DNA of 32,531 nt from Thiotrichaceae bacterium (GCA_026989335.1 JALSJN010000008.1:1-32531), one strand, 5' to 3'. Positions 1-7,660 are shown, numbered from the stretch's first letter. Made by a program: numbers and translations. The notes: a model not told the origin generated them from the letters alone.

Positions 1-304
1 AGCGACGATGCGGCTTACGCAACCACATTAAGCGCATTTTATCACTGAATGGAAAGGTGGTGCGTAGTGCATCAGCGATACCAATAATATGATCAATTCG
101 GGTAAGTAATTCATCGGTTTTAGGAAACGCCTTTTCACCTAAACGAAAGCTATTCAAATATCTGTTTTTTGCAGCTTTATCAAGCCCTAAAATAACCAAA
201 GCCTGCTCACTAGAGAGCTTCCAGCCGTCTAGGTACTGCATCACGCCTTTGGTTAATGCCAGCATGTCTTGTTTGCTGTAATCATCGTATGTTTTTAATG
301 CCAT
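1..304 (-). CDS. Xre/MbcA/ParS-type (DUF2384) antitoxin-like protein, partial (3' end missing)
   Basis: The reading frame opens with ATG at 304 and runs off the left edge after 101 codons, so the C-terminus is missing. It has an N-terminal helical, HTH-like half (about residues 1-55, with a 'LGLDKAAKNRYLN' recognition-helix-like stretch). The second half fits the DUF2384 toxin-binding domain: a 'RIDHIIGIADALRTTFP' helix, then a 'WLRKPHRR' motif just before the edge. Members of this family are usually antitoxins of RES-domain toxins, but solitary copies exist. It lies 12 nt downstream of the 94-residue gene and is probably co-transcribed with it. Whether a toxin gene follows lies outside the window. 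The family call is from recalled sequence pattern and is fairly sure; an antitoxin role is inference. Confidence 0.7.
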   Translation of the reverse strand, partial: MALKTYDDYSKQDMLALTKGVMQYLDGWKLSSEQALVILGLDKAAKNRYLNSFRLGEKAFPKTDELLTRIDHIIGIADALRTTFPFSDKMRLMWLRKPHRR

Positions 305-316
305 CTTAATGTATCC

Positions 317-601
317 TTATTTCTTGGTAAGCGAATCTAAAGAAACCACATTAGATTTAATTTCTTGATCGGTGTATTGAGGGCGATCATTTAATTTAAC
401 CCCTGCTTCCTTAGCAATTTCTTGCTCACGTGCAGCAATCATCCCAAAGCACATTTTTATATCTTCTATGGTGGCATCGGTTAACGGTGACTTTAAGGCA
501 GTACTTGAAGGGGTTACGTCTTTAACAACGCTCGATAAGGTTTTGCGCATTGCAACCAATATTCGTTTTTCAACAGTGAAATGTTTGGGCTGGTCTGACA
601 T
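317..601 (-). CDS. Conserved hypothetical protein, 94 aa
   Basis: A small, charged, mostly helical protein without signal peptide or membrane segment. Its core carries 'MRKTLSSVVKDVTP' near residues 18-31, then 'LTDATIEDIKMCFGMIAARE' around residues 40-59. I recall similar proteins in gammaproteobacteria, some loosely labelled as segregation/condensation related, but nothing here supports that function. The ATG at 601 is preceded by an AGGG about ten bases upstream and by a TATAAT box (minus strand, 622-627). It is the first gene of a minus-strand pair with the DUF2384 protein, and the pair is divergent from the MoxR operon. Function unknown. Confidence 0.7.
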   Translation of the reverse strand: MSDQPKHFTVEKRILVAMRKTLSSVVKDVTPSSTALKSPLTDATIEDIKMCFGMIAAREQEIAKEAGVKLNDRPQYTDQEIKSNVVSLDSLTKK

Positions 602-621
602 AGATAAAACCCTAGTAAATA

Positions 622-627
622 ATTATA
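622..627 (-). promoter_or_regulatory. Candidate -10 box for the 94-aa gene pair
   Basis: A perfect TATAAT on the minus strand lies 20 nt upstream of the ATG at 601. No convincing -35 hexamer lies 16-18 bp further upstream, so this is only a -10 match. Transcription would start near 615 and give a short leader. Confidence 0.35.
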
Positions 628-712
628 AAGGCACAATTCTACTTTATTTCGCGGTATAAATGTATATCCCTTAATAGGTTTTATGATAAACACCAAAAAC
701 TTATACGGATTA

Positions 713-741
713 TTGCATGATAGTATTCAACTATTTATGAT
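713..741 (+). promoter_or_regulatory. Sigma70-type promoter of the MoxR-VWA operon
   Basis: TTGCAT (713-718) and TATGAT (736-741) are separated by exactly 17 bp, giving an expected start near 748 and a leader of about 20 nt before the ATG at 768. The spacer contains a small inverted repeat, ATAGT (720-724) and ACTAT (730-734), which could be an operator half-site pair. It is short enough to be chance. Confidence 0.5.
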
Positions 742-767
742 GCGGCTACTTAACATAGAGAATCACT

Positions 768-1844
768 ATGCGTCCTGCTTTACTCAATACGGTTTTAGAC
801 AAAGAATTTATCGGTGCTCAAAACGGCAGTCACACGCCTGTTATGCTTTGGGGGCCGCCCGGTGTCGGTAAGTCTGATTTAATTAATCAGGTGGGAACCC
901 GCCATGATGCCCCCGTTATTGATATTCGACTTTCACAAATGGAACCCAGTGATTTACGCGGCATTCCGTTTCGTGATGCGGAAAATGGTCATAAAGTTGA
1001 ATGGGCGATACCATCCATGCTTCCCAATGCGGAAATTCACGGTTCAAAGGGCATCCTCTTTTTAGATGAAATAACCTCAGCAGTGCCCAGTGTATCGGCA
1101 GCGGCTTATCAATTGATTCTTGATCGGCGTTTAGGTGATTATCGTGTGCCCGATGGTTGGGCGATTTTTGCCGCAGGCAATCGTCAGGGTGATCGTGGTG
1201 TAACCTATACCATGCCCTCCCCGCTGGCGAATCGGTTTTCACATTATGATGTTGATGTGAATTTGGATGACTGGGTCAGCTGGGCGTATAACAACGGCAT
1301 AAGTGAAAAGATTATTGCCTTTCTTCGTTTTCGGCCGGAACTGTTATTTGATTTTGATCCGGCACATAACCCCGTAGCTTTCCCCTCCCCGCGCTCATGG
1401 CAGTTTGCACACCAAGCTTTATTAAAATTTAGTAGCTCCCCGCAAGTATTATTAGGCGGTATTCAAGCCTGTGTTGGCCCCGCGGCGGGTATCGAGTTAA
1501 AAGCATTTATTGACAGTATGGATCAAATGCCAGATTTAGATGCGATTTTATTAGGAGAAGGCGTAAAAGCACCCAAAGAAATCGACCTGCAATATGCGGT
1601 TGCTAGCGCCTTAGTTGGGCGAGCTATTCGTGCTAAAAATGATGGAGCGAAAGCGGGTGGATCAGTTGATGATGCTAAAATTGTATACGGACATATCCTA
1701 AATTACGCTAAAAACTTTAGACAAAAAGAAATGGGTGTAATGTTAATTTCTGACATGCTACGTGCCATAGGAGATGACTTGTTTAGCGTACCTGAATTTG
1801 CACATTGGGCAGGAAGTATTGGCGATATAATGCTTTATGACTAA
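768..1844 (+). CDS. MoxR-family AAA+ ATPase
   Basis: A 358-residue cytoplasmic ATPase. Walker A is GPPGVGKS at residues 29-36, Walker B is ILFLDE at 96-101, and a sensor-1 asparagine sits in 'AAGNR' near 138. MoxR ATPases act as chaperone-like remodellers and are typically encoded next to a VWA-domain partner, as here: the DUF2201 protein starts 24 nt downstream. The C-terminal 150 residues are helical and give no further motif. The start at 768 is supported by an AGAGA upstream and by Walker A falling at the usual distance from the N-terminus. The substrate of the pair is unknown; metal-centre or complex maturation is the family precedent, not something visible here. Confidence 0.9.
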   Translation: MRPALLNTVLDKEFIGAQNGSHTPVMLWGPPGVGKSDLINQVGTRHDAPVIDIRLSQMEPSDLRGIPFRDAENGHKVEWAIPSMLPNAEIHGSKGILFLDEITSAVPSVSAAAYQLILDRRLGDYRVPDGWAIFAAGNRQGDRGVTYTMPSPLANRFSHYDVDVNLDDWVSWAYNNGISEKIIAFLRFRPELLFDFDPAHNPVAFPSPRSWQFAHQALLKFSSSPQVLLGGIQACVGPAAGIELKAFIDSMDQMPDLDAILLGEGVKAPKEIDLQYAVASALVGRAIRAKNDGAKAGGSVDDAKIVYGHILNYAKNFRQKEMGVMLISDMLRAIGDDLFSVPEFAHWAGSIGDIMLYD

Positions 1845-1868
1845 TCGCTTCAATATTAAAGTCATATT

Positions 1869-3179
1869 ATGAATCAGCCAGATTTAGCGATTGAGAATAA
1901 ACTTACCGCTGCACGTACTAAATTAATTTTAGATAAACCCTTTCTAGGCGCTTTGGTGCTGCGCTTGCCTTTACAAGAAGCGGATCCTGCATGGTGCGCT
2001 ACTACGGGTACAGATGCGCGTAAATTTTATTATAACCCTGAGTTTATTGATGCGCTCAAGCCTGCTGAAACTCAGTTTATTTTGGCACATGAGGCATTGC
2101 ATTGTGCCTTATCTCACTTCGCACGGCGCGAGCATCGGGTCAAACACCGCTGGGATCTAGCCTGTGACTACGCTATTAACCCTATATTGATTGAGGAAGG
2201 TTTGACTCCGCCTCCTGGTATTTTACACATGAAACAATACGAGGGCATGAGTGCGGAAGAGATTTACCCTTTAATAGCTGATAATGATATGAGCGATACA
2301 CTTGATCAGCACTTATATGATAAGGAAGATCAATTTGCAGAAGGTGGTCAAGACAGCAGCGACAATCCGCTGGACAATGAAAACCAAGGCGATAAGCCGC
2401 CCGAACCTGAGGAGAAATCAACAAAAGATAATTCTGGCGGAGGTTCATCAGGTGAACAAGAAAAAGATCCGCAAGGTTCAGGGCAGCAAGAAATTGATGA
2501 AAATGCAGGCGGTAGCGAAGCCCCTCCTTCGCCTTTAGATCAGGCGGAGGCAGAAGAGTTAAGTGTTCAATGGCAGCAACGCATGGCTGGCGCGGCGCAA
2601 CAAGCACAGCAGGCAGGCAAACTTAGTGGTGTCATGAAGCGCTTGGTCGATAAATTATTGCAACCCAATTTACCTTGGCGAATGTTGCTTGCTCGTTATA
2701 TGACAGCTGTAGCACGTGATGATTACAGCTATACCCGCCCTTCGACACGTCGGGGTGATCCTGCAATTTTTCCGACGTTAAAAAGTGCAGAGATTAATGT
2801 GTTAGTCGCACTTGATGTCAGTGGTTCTGTGAGTGATAAAGAGCTGCGTGAGTGCCTCTCAGAAATCAATGCCATAAAAGGACAAATGCGTGCGAAAATT
2901 ACGCTGGTTCCTTGTGACTCCGACATTATTGAAGGCTTTCCACACGTGTTTGACCCATGGGAGGAAGTGACCCTGCCCGATTCACTCCTTGGTGGAGGAA
3001 CAACAGATTTTCGCCCCGTGTTTAATTGGATTTCGCAACAGGATAATCAACCCAATAGCATGGTTTACTTTACCGATGCCATGGGGCAATTTCCCGAAGA
3101 GCCTAGTTTTCCTGTAATTTGGCTAGTTAAGGGAAAGGGCCAGGTCCCATGGGGGCAGCGTGTTCAGCTTAACGCTTAG
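1869..3179 (+). CDS. DUF2201 protein: HExxH metallopeptidase-like domain plus VWA-like domain
   Basis: A 436-residue soluble protein and partner of the MoxR ATPase. The N-terminal domain (about 1-130) has HEALH at 74-78, the zinc-peptidase signature, followed by 'DLACDYAIN' near 97-104, which may supply a further ligand. Residues about 140-230 form an acidic, Gly/Ser/Gln-rich low-complexity linker. The C-terminal domain is VWA-like with a MIDAS motif DVSGS at 316-320 and GGGTTD at 375-380. The architecture matches the family I know as DUF2201, metallopeptidase-like N-terminus then VWA. Peptidase activity has not, to my knowledge, been proven for the family. No strong ribosome binding site precedes the ATG, so translation may depend partly on moxR. 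Confidence 0.85.
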   Translation: MNQPDLAIENKLTAARTKLILDKPFLGALVLRLPLQEADPAWCATTGTDARKFYYNPEFIDALKPAETQFILAHEALHCALSHFARREHRVKHRWDLACDYAINPILIEEGLTPPPGILHMKQYEGMSAEEIYPLIADNDMSDTLDQHLYDKEDQFAEGGQDSSDNPLDNENQGDKPPEPEEKSTKDNSGGGSSGEQEKDPQGSGQQEIDENAGGSEAPPSPLDQAEAEELSVQWQQRMAGAAQQAQQAGKLSGVMKRLVDKLLQPNLPWRMLLARYMTAVARDDYSYTRPSTRRGDPAIFPTLKSAEINVLVALDVSGSVSDKELRECLSEINAIKGQMRAKITLVPCDSDIIEGFPHVFDPWEEVTLPDSLLGGGTTDFRPVFNWISQQDNQPNSMVYFTDAMGQFPEEPSFPVIWLVKGKGQVPWGQRVQLNA

Positions 3180-3230
3180 CTTTAACCGCCTTTCATCTTG
3201 AGTTTAACCACACCTTATATAAGCAAAAGT

Positions 3231-3239
3231 TGATATACT
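3231..3239 (+). promoter_or_regulatory. Extended -10 promoter candidate for the cysG cluster
   Basis: TGA-TATACT is an extended -10 element (TGn at 3231-3233, TATACT at 3234-3239). No good -35 is seen. It would start transcription near 3246, about 45 nt before the ATG at 3290, and could serve the two small genes, cysG and the S24-like gene, which all run in the same direction with short gaps. Confidence 0.4.
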
Positions 3240-3289
3240 AGCTTACGCACCCCATAATCAACGTACTTATTTTTACATTGGACGAACAA

Positions 3290-3526
3290 ATGCCTTACTA
3301 CGTTTTTAAAGTCACACAACCTACCCCTATTGTTAAAAATCTTGAATTCCAAAAAGAGTTCGAGGAGTTTAAAGATGCAAAACTGTTTTCACGTGATTTA
3401 CGTGCTGAGTTACCTCTCAACGGCGGAATAACTGTTAAAATGATGCACGCGGTTAACCAGTTGCAGGCAGAAGAAATTTTACTTGAAAAGAGACCTGATA
3501 CAGTCACGATGGAATGGGAAAAGTAA
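3290..3526 (+). CDS. Conserved hypothetical protein, 78 aa
   Basis: A small soluble protein with an N-terminal 'YYVFKV' strand, a charged central part with Lys/Arg and Asp/Glu, and a 'NQLQAEEILLEKR' helix near the C-terminus. I recall proteins of this pattern in gammaproteobacteria with no assigned function. The ATG at 3290 is preferred because related proteins as I remember them begin 'MP.YVFK'. An in-frame TTG at 3278 would add MDEQ, and its surrounding bases repeat the start of the next gene (see findings), so the longer form cannot be excluded. It lies 15 nt before the Cys-rich gene. Confidence 0.65.
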   Translation: MPYYVFKVTQPTPIVKNLEFQKEFEEFKDAKLFSRDLRAELPLNGGITVKMMHAVNQLQAEEILLEKRPDTVTMEWEK

Positions 3527-3541
3527 GATCAGCTACCCACT

Positions 3542-4006
3542 ATGGACGAACAACAATACAAATCTGTTTACAAAGAATTAAACCCAAATCGCTGCATCTT
3601 TGAGAAAGCAGTCACCAACCAACGCTGCGATTGCGAAATGAAACGCCGTTTCGTTATTGCCAATAGGGAATGTATTGCTTGCGAATCTGAAAGTGCCTTA
3701 AAAATATGCACTCGCACGTTGGATTCAATCCGAAATAATGCCCGCTTTACACTAAAAGTTGTAACTGTTAGTGGCCCCATGCCTCACAATAAAGAGTTAC
3801 AAGTTCAGGCTGGTGGAATGTTGGCATTACAAAGTATCGTGGCAGGTGCTCCCGACTCAACTGAAAAAGTTGTCCATAACGTTTACCAAACACTCGGCTT
3901 AGCGCTGCAAAAATTTGGCTCTTTGGATGGACTACCGTACAACGAACTGGTAAAAAGCATTGTAAAATATGAATCACGCCCGAAACGGCGCAAAAAAAAG
4001 AAATAG
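3542..4006 (+). CDS. Cysteine-rich conserved protein upstream of cysG, 154 aa
   Basis: The N-terminal third has six cysteines (18, 29, 31, 44, 47, 56), including a C-x-C and a C-x2-C, spacing that could bind zinc or an Fe-S cluster. The middle carries 'GPMPHNKELQVQAGGMLALQ' (about 79-98). The C-terminus ends in a strongly basic Lys/Arg tail, suggesting nucleic-acid or membrane contact. There is no signal peptide. I recall relatives in sulfur-oxidising and methanotrophic proteobacteria, without a known function. It sits 26 nt upstream of the cysG ATG in the same direction, so a link to siroheme or sulfur metabolism is plausible but is only context. Confidence 0.7.
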   Translation: MDEQQYKSVYKELNPNRCIFEKAVTNQRCDCEMKRRFVIANRECIACESESALKICTRTLDSIRNNARFTLKVVTVSGPMPHNKELQVQAGGMLALQSIVAGAPDSTEKVVHNVYQTLGLALQKFGSLDGLPYNELVKSIVKYESRPKRRKKKK

Positions 4007-4032
4007 TCCGAGAAATAATACAGAGAAGCTTG

Positions 4033-5454
4033 ATGAAACATTTCCCCATATTCTTAGATCTAAAAGATCGCCCTTGTATTGTCATTGGTGGCGGCTCAGT
4101 GGCTAGCAGAAAAATTACTAACTTATTGACTGCAGACGCCAAGGTTATCGTTATTTCACCTTCTATAACTCCTGAGATACAGCAGTTTGCTAATAATAAC
4201 GAAATCACTCTGCTACAAAGAGATTTTGAAAAAGCGGATATAGCACGTGCTTTTTTAATTGTCGCTGCTACCGACAAAAAAGCGATTAATGCACAAATAG
4301 CAGAATTAGCCGATGCGGCGAATACACCTGTTAATGTGGCGGATGACTCTACACTCTGTAGTTTTATTTTCCCCTCTATTTTAGATCGCTCACCCGTTAC
4401 TATTGCGGTATCAACAGGTGGGGCATCACCCGTGCTAGCGCGTCAGTTACGAATGAAGTTAGAGACGATGATTCCTTCTGCTTGTGGTCGATTAGCGGGG
4501 ATTACTGAAGAGTACCGTGAGAAAGTAAAACAACACTTTCCAAAACAGGAGCAACGTAAGGCTTTTTGGGAAAATGCCCTTAAAGGTACATTCGCCGAAC
4601 TCGTTTACGCGGGTCAAGATTCATCTGCTCGATTAATGTTGGATGACTTACTAGCAAAAGGTCATGATGAAAACCCACTAGGTGAGGTTTACTTGGTTGG
4701 TGCAGGTCCGGGTGATCCCGATTTACTGACTTTTAAAGCCGTTCGACTTATGCAACAAGCAGATGTAATGGTTTATGATCGACTCGTCTCTAAACCCATT
4801 TTAGATATGGCCAATAAAAATGCAGAACGTTTGTATGTAGGCAAAGAAAAGGATAATCATGCGGTTCCCCAAGATAAAATTAATAATTTATTGGTAGAGC
4901 TCGCAAAACAAGGTAAGCGTGTACTTCGCCTTAAAGGAGGTGATCCCTTTATTTTTGGTCGTGGTGGTGAAGAGATTGAGACATTATCAGAAAATAATGT
5001 ACCGTTTCAAGTCGTACCCGCCATCACCGCAGCTTCTGGTTGTTCCGCTTACGCGGGTATCCCACTCACACATCGAGATTATGCACAATCAGTGACTTTC
5101 GCTACTGGGCATCTGAAAGATGGCAGTATTAATTTAAACTGGCAACAACTTACACAAAAAAATCACACCATTGTTTTCTATATGGGCCTCACTGGGATGA
5201 GTGTGATTAGTGAGCAGTTACAAGCACATGGTATGTCAGGCGACATGCCTGCTGCATTGGTTGAACAAGGCACAACACGTAACCAACGCGTGCATATTGG
5301 TACAGTTGCTACACTTCCTCAGCTAGTGATTGACTCAAAGGTTCGTGCGCCAACACTGACCATCATCGGAGAAGTTGTGAAACTCCATGATAAACTGCAT
5401 TGGTACGTACCAGAACGGCATGTTCAAGAAACAGAATTTAGCAGAAACAAATAA
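4033..5454 (+). CDS. cysG: Siroheme synthase CysG (precorrin-2 dehydrogenase/ferrochelatase + uroporphyrinogen-III methyltransferase)
   Basis: A trifunctional enzyme making siroheme from uroporphyrinogen III for sulfite and nitrite reductases. The N-terminal half (about 1-210) is the NAD-dependent dehydrogenase/ferrochelatase, with a 'VIGGGSVASRK' dinucleotide motif near residues 16-26 and 'VSTGGASPVLARQLR' around 137-151. The C-terminal half (from about 217) is the SAM-dependent methyltransferase, with 'VGAGPGDPDLLT', the 'RLKGGDPFIFGRGGEE' signature and 'VTFATGH'. The length of 473 residues is normal. ATG 4033 is chosen over the TTG at 4030 because AGAGAAG lies at a suitable distance. The S24-like gene follows 16 nt after the stop. 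Confidence 0.96.
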   Translation: MKHFPIFLDLKDRPCIVIGGGSVASRKITNLLTADAKVIVISPSITPEIQQFANNNEITLLQRDFEKADIARAFLIVAATDKKAINAQIAELADAANTPVNVADDSTLCSFIFPSILDRSPVTIAVSTGGASPVLARQLRMKLETMIPSACGRLAGITEEYREKVKQHFPKQEQRKAFWENALKGTFAELVYAGQDSSARLMLDDLLAKGHDENPLGEVYLVGAGPGDPDLLTFKAVRLMQQADVMVYDRLVSKPILDMANKNAERLYVGKEKDNHAVPQDKINNLLVELAKQGKRVLRLKGGDPFIFGRGGEEIETLSENNVPFQVVPAITAASGCSAYAGIPLTHRDYAQSVTFATGHLKDGSINLNWQQLTQKNHTIVFYMGLTGMSVISEQLQAHGMSGDMPAALVEQGTTRNQRVHIGTVATLPQLVIDSKVRAPTLTIIGEVVKLHDKLHWYVPERHVQETEFSRNK

Positions 5455-5470
5455 TTTAACGGGTACAATA

Positions 5471-5833
5471 ATGAAAGAAGTTAAAATAAATATTGAAGAA
5501 GCCTTTAGGCAAAATATGAGCGAGGGTGATAGTTGCTCTGCCGCCGAACCTTTTGCATTGCGCACTATCGATGACAGTATGGAGCCAGAATTTGACGCGG
5601 GCTGTATTCTTATTATTGATCCTGGTCATGTTGCACGAGAAGGATCCTATGTATTTGCCGTTGATAATAAATCAGAATATATTTTCCGCCAATTACGTAT
5701 TAAAGATAAACGTTATTATTTAGCACCTCTGAATGATTTATACGACACCATTGAAATAAAATGGGAGCAAATTCAAGGGGTAATTACCCAACGTGCAGGT
5801 AAACGCCGTACTTATCATAAGCATTATGATTAA
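5471..5833 (+). CDS. S24/LexA-fold peptidase-like protein, probably lacking the catalytic lysine
   Basis: A 120-residue protein made almost only of an S24 peptidase fold, without an HTH domain. The nucleophile motif 'DDSMEPEF' puts Ser at 36. The LexA general base lies 37 residues after its serine (S119/K156 in E. coli); here that position is Arg73 in 'YIFRQL'. Self-cleavage is therefore doubtful, and the fold may have been kept for binding. The C-terminus is rich in Arg/Lys/His/Tyr. The start at 5471 (GGGT upstream) is preferred to a longer frame beginning inside cysG. It is probably co-transcribed with cysG. The role is unknown. Confidence 0.75.
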   Translation: MKEVKINIEEAFRQNMSEGDSCSAAEPFALRTIDDSMEPEFDAGCILIIDPGHVAREGSYVFAVDNKSEYIFRQLRIKDKRYYLAPLNDLYDTIEIKWEQIQGVITQRAGKRRTYHKHYD

Positions 5834-5836
5834 GAA

Positions 5837-5855
5837 TTGCACAATTTTCGTGCAA
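5837..5855. repeat. Small perfect inverted repeat after the S24-like gene
   Basis: TTGCAC and GTGCAA form a 6-bp stem around a 7-nt loop, four bases after the preceding stop codon. No T-run follows, so it is a weak terminator candidate at most. It may instead be an operator for the downstream secreted-protein gene, whose RBS (AGGGA) lies about 45 nt further on. Confidence 0.3.
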
Positions 5856-5910
5856 GATGATAAGGGAAAGGTTAAAATTCTCTTTAATACATAATTAAAA
5901 AGGGATTTTC

Positions 5911-7605
5911 ATGTTTTTGCCCAGAACAACACGGACGTTGATTCAGCTCACACTTACTTCTGCATTACTCGCAACGACTGCGCTTAGCTCCGTATCTCAA
6001 GCAGCTCCAGGTCATCGCTTAGGTTACAACACCAGTGGCTTACATCATCTCGGCACATCCAACCCCTTTATTGATATTTTTAAAATCTCGCGTGGCTGGA
6101 TTACTTCCTGTGAGTTTGATTGGCAGCGTAATCGCCCAATTGACCCTGGTTGTAGTCGTAAAAAATCGTTTAACACCAAAGAAACAGACAAAGTTTCCGT
6201 TGATACGAATGGTTGGCCAACTCGCTTGCCAGCGCGGGGTGAAAGCCCTATTTTCACCTCTATTAACGCTATCTGGGATATGCCCGCTAACTTCCCTGTC
6301 GGCCGACACTTCGTAACTTACCAAGGTGACGGTGATATTAAAGTTCACGGTGATGTTGAAATTATCCGCCAAATCCCCGGACGTATTGATTTCAATTTGA
6401 AATCGGCAAAGCGAAAACTTCGCTTGCATATAACCCGTATAAACCCGCGCAATCATATCCGCAATATAAAAGTAATCCCGCAAAAATACGCAAAGACTTA
6501 TACGCGACAGACGTTCAATCAAGAATACATACAAACTGCTAGACCCTTTAATTCAATACGCTTCATGCCATGGCAGAATACTAAATTAACGCAACTTGCA
6601 CATTGGAAAGACCGCGCCACACCACAAAGCGCTTTTTATAACCACAATCCAGGTATGCCAGTAGAAACAATGGTTGATCTTGCTAATGCAACTCAATCAG
6701 CCCCTTGGTTTTCAATGCCACACAAGGCAACAGATAGCTTCATGCAGAACTTCGCACAAACTGTAAAAAGACGTTTAAATCCTCGACAGAAAGTCTATGT
6801 TGAATACTCAAATGAAGTCTGGAATTCAATGTACCCTGCTACTCATTATGCGTCACAGCAAGGTTTAAAACTTTGGCCACGCGGTAAGTTGGAGATTAAA
6901 AACCCAGGAACACGCCGTTTATTCTTGGCTCTTAATTATAATGCTAAACGTAGTAAAGAAATGTGTAGAATATTCAAACAGGCGCTTGGTAATCGCGCGG
7001 TGTGTGTGGTATCAGCCTATGGATCCGCTCCAAAAATGGGTGAAGAATTAATGACTTGCCCGTTGGTAGGTGGTAACTGTTATAAATCTTTTGATGCTTA
7101 TGCGGTAGCCCCCTATTTTGGTGATTATATTGCACGCATTGAAAACCGTCCTTTAGTTAAGCGCTGGGCTAACCAAGGAAGTGCTGGCGTTAATCAGCTC
7201 TTTAGAGAAATCATGAACGGGGGTTTAGCCAAAGATAATTACCCTGGCGGCGCGATTGAAAATGCGATTGAAGATCGTGTAAAAAAGAATGTTGCGCTGG
7301 CTAGAAAATACAACGTAAAGTTATTAGCTTATGAAGGTGGGCAACACCTACTTCGCGTTGATCGCCCTCATGTGATTCATGATCCTAAGGTTTATAGCTT
7401 GTTTACAAAAGCCAACCGTAGCCCGCAAATGGCTAACGCTTACAGTAAGTACTTACGTGCCTGGCATCGTGCCGGTGGTGATATGTTAATGCATTTTAAT
7501 GGTATCGCGGCAGTTAATGATCGTAATATCTTCCCAATGCTTGAAAAAGCAGGTACTCGTTCCCCTAAATACAATGCGATGATAAATTATATTCGTGGCC
7601 GATAG
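5911..7605 (+). CDS. Secreted glycoside-hydrolase-like protein (clan GH-A-type NE motif)
   Basis: A 564-residue exported protein. The signal peptide covers about residues 1-31 with likely cleavage in 'SVSQA-AP'. The N-terminal 150 residues look beta-rich. The rest resembles a TIM-barrel hydrolase: 'EYSNEVWN' has the Asn301-Glu302 pair typical of the acid/base in clan GH-A, and Glu475 in 'AYEGGQH' is placed 173 residues later, as expected for the nucleophile. Several cysteines after the signal (e.g. in 'TSCEFDW', 'DPGCSRK', 'TCPLVGGNC') fit disulfides in a periplasmic or extracellular protein. A good RBS (AGGGA) precedes the ATG. The substrate is unknown, though related predicted proteins are often labelled cellulose-binding. 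The family assignment is tentative. Confidence 0.65.
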   Translation: MFLPRTTRTLIQLTLTSALLATTALSSVSQAAPGHRLGYNTSGLHHLGTSNPFIDIFKISRGWITSCEFDWQRNRPIDPGCSRKKSFNTKETDKVSVDTNGWPTRLPARGESPIFTSINAIWDMPANFPVGRHFVTYQGDGDIKVHGDVEIIRQIPGRIDFNLKSAKRKLRLHITRINPRNHIRNIKVIPQKYAKTYTRQTFNQEYIQTARPFNSIRFMPWQNTKLTQLAHWKDRATPQSAFYNHNPGMPVETMVDLANATQSAPWFSMPHKATDSFMQNFAQTVKRRLNPRQKVYVEYSNEVWNSMYPATHYASQQGLKLWPRGKLEIKNPGTRRLFLALNYNAKRSKEMCRIFKQALGNRAVCVVSAYGSAPKMGEELMTCPLVGGNCYKSFDAYAVAPYFGDYIARIENRPLVKRWANQGSAGVNQLFREIMNGGLAKDNYPGGAIENAIEDRVKKNVALARKYNVKLLAYEGGQHLLRVDRPHVIHDPKVYSLFTKANRSPQMANAYSKYLRAWHRAGGDMLMHFNGIAAVNDRNIFPMLEKAGTRSPKYNAMINYIRGR

Positions 7606-7654
7606 CTCCTCCGTAAATGAGACTTTGCACGAATCCGACGAAGAGCATAATGAC

Positions 7655-7660
7655 TATAAT
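7655..7660 (+). promoter_or_regulatory. Candidate -10 box for murI-darP
   Basis: A perfect TATAAT lies 29 nt before the murI ATG, with a TG four bases upstream (one base too far for a standard extended -10). No -35 hexamer is found at normal spacing; TTGCAC at 7625-7630 is 24 bp away. Read-through from the upstream gene remains possible. Confidence 0.3.

Noticed and set aside
916-1242. 108-codon antisense ORF inside the MoxR gene
   Set aside because: The opposite frame has intact Walker motifs and a full-length family match. The antisense product has no recognisable domain.
5837-5855. TTGCAC/GTGCAA hairpin as the terminator of the cysG cluster
   Set aside because: The stem is only 6 bp and no T-run follows, so it is listed as a repeat only.
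6040-6534. 164-codon antisense ORF in the secreted hydrolase-like gene
   Set aside because: It lies entirely within a gene with a signal peptide and conserved motifs; the antisense frame looks like an arbitrary translation.
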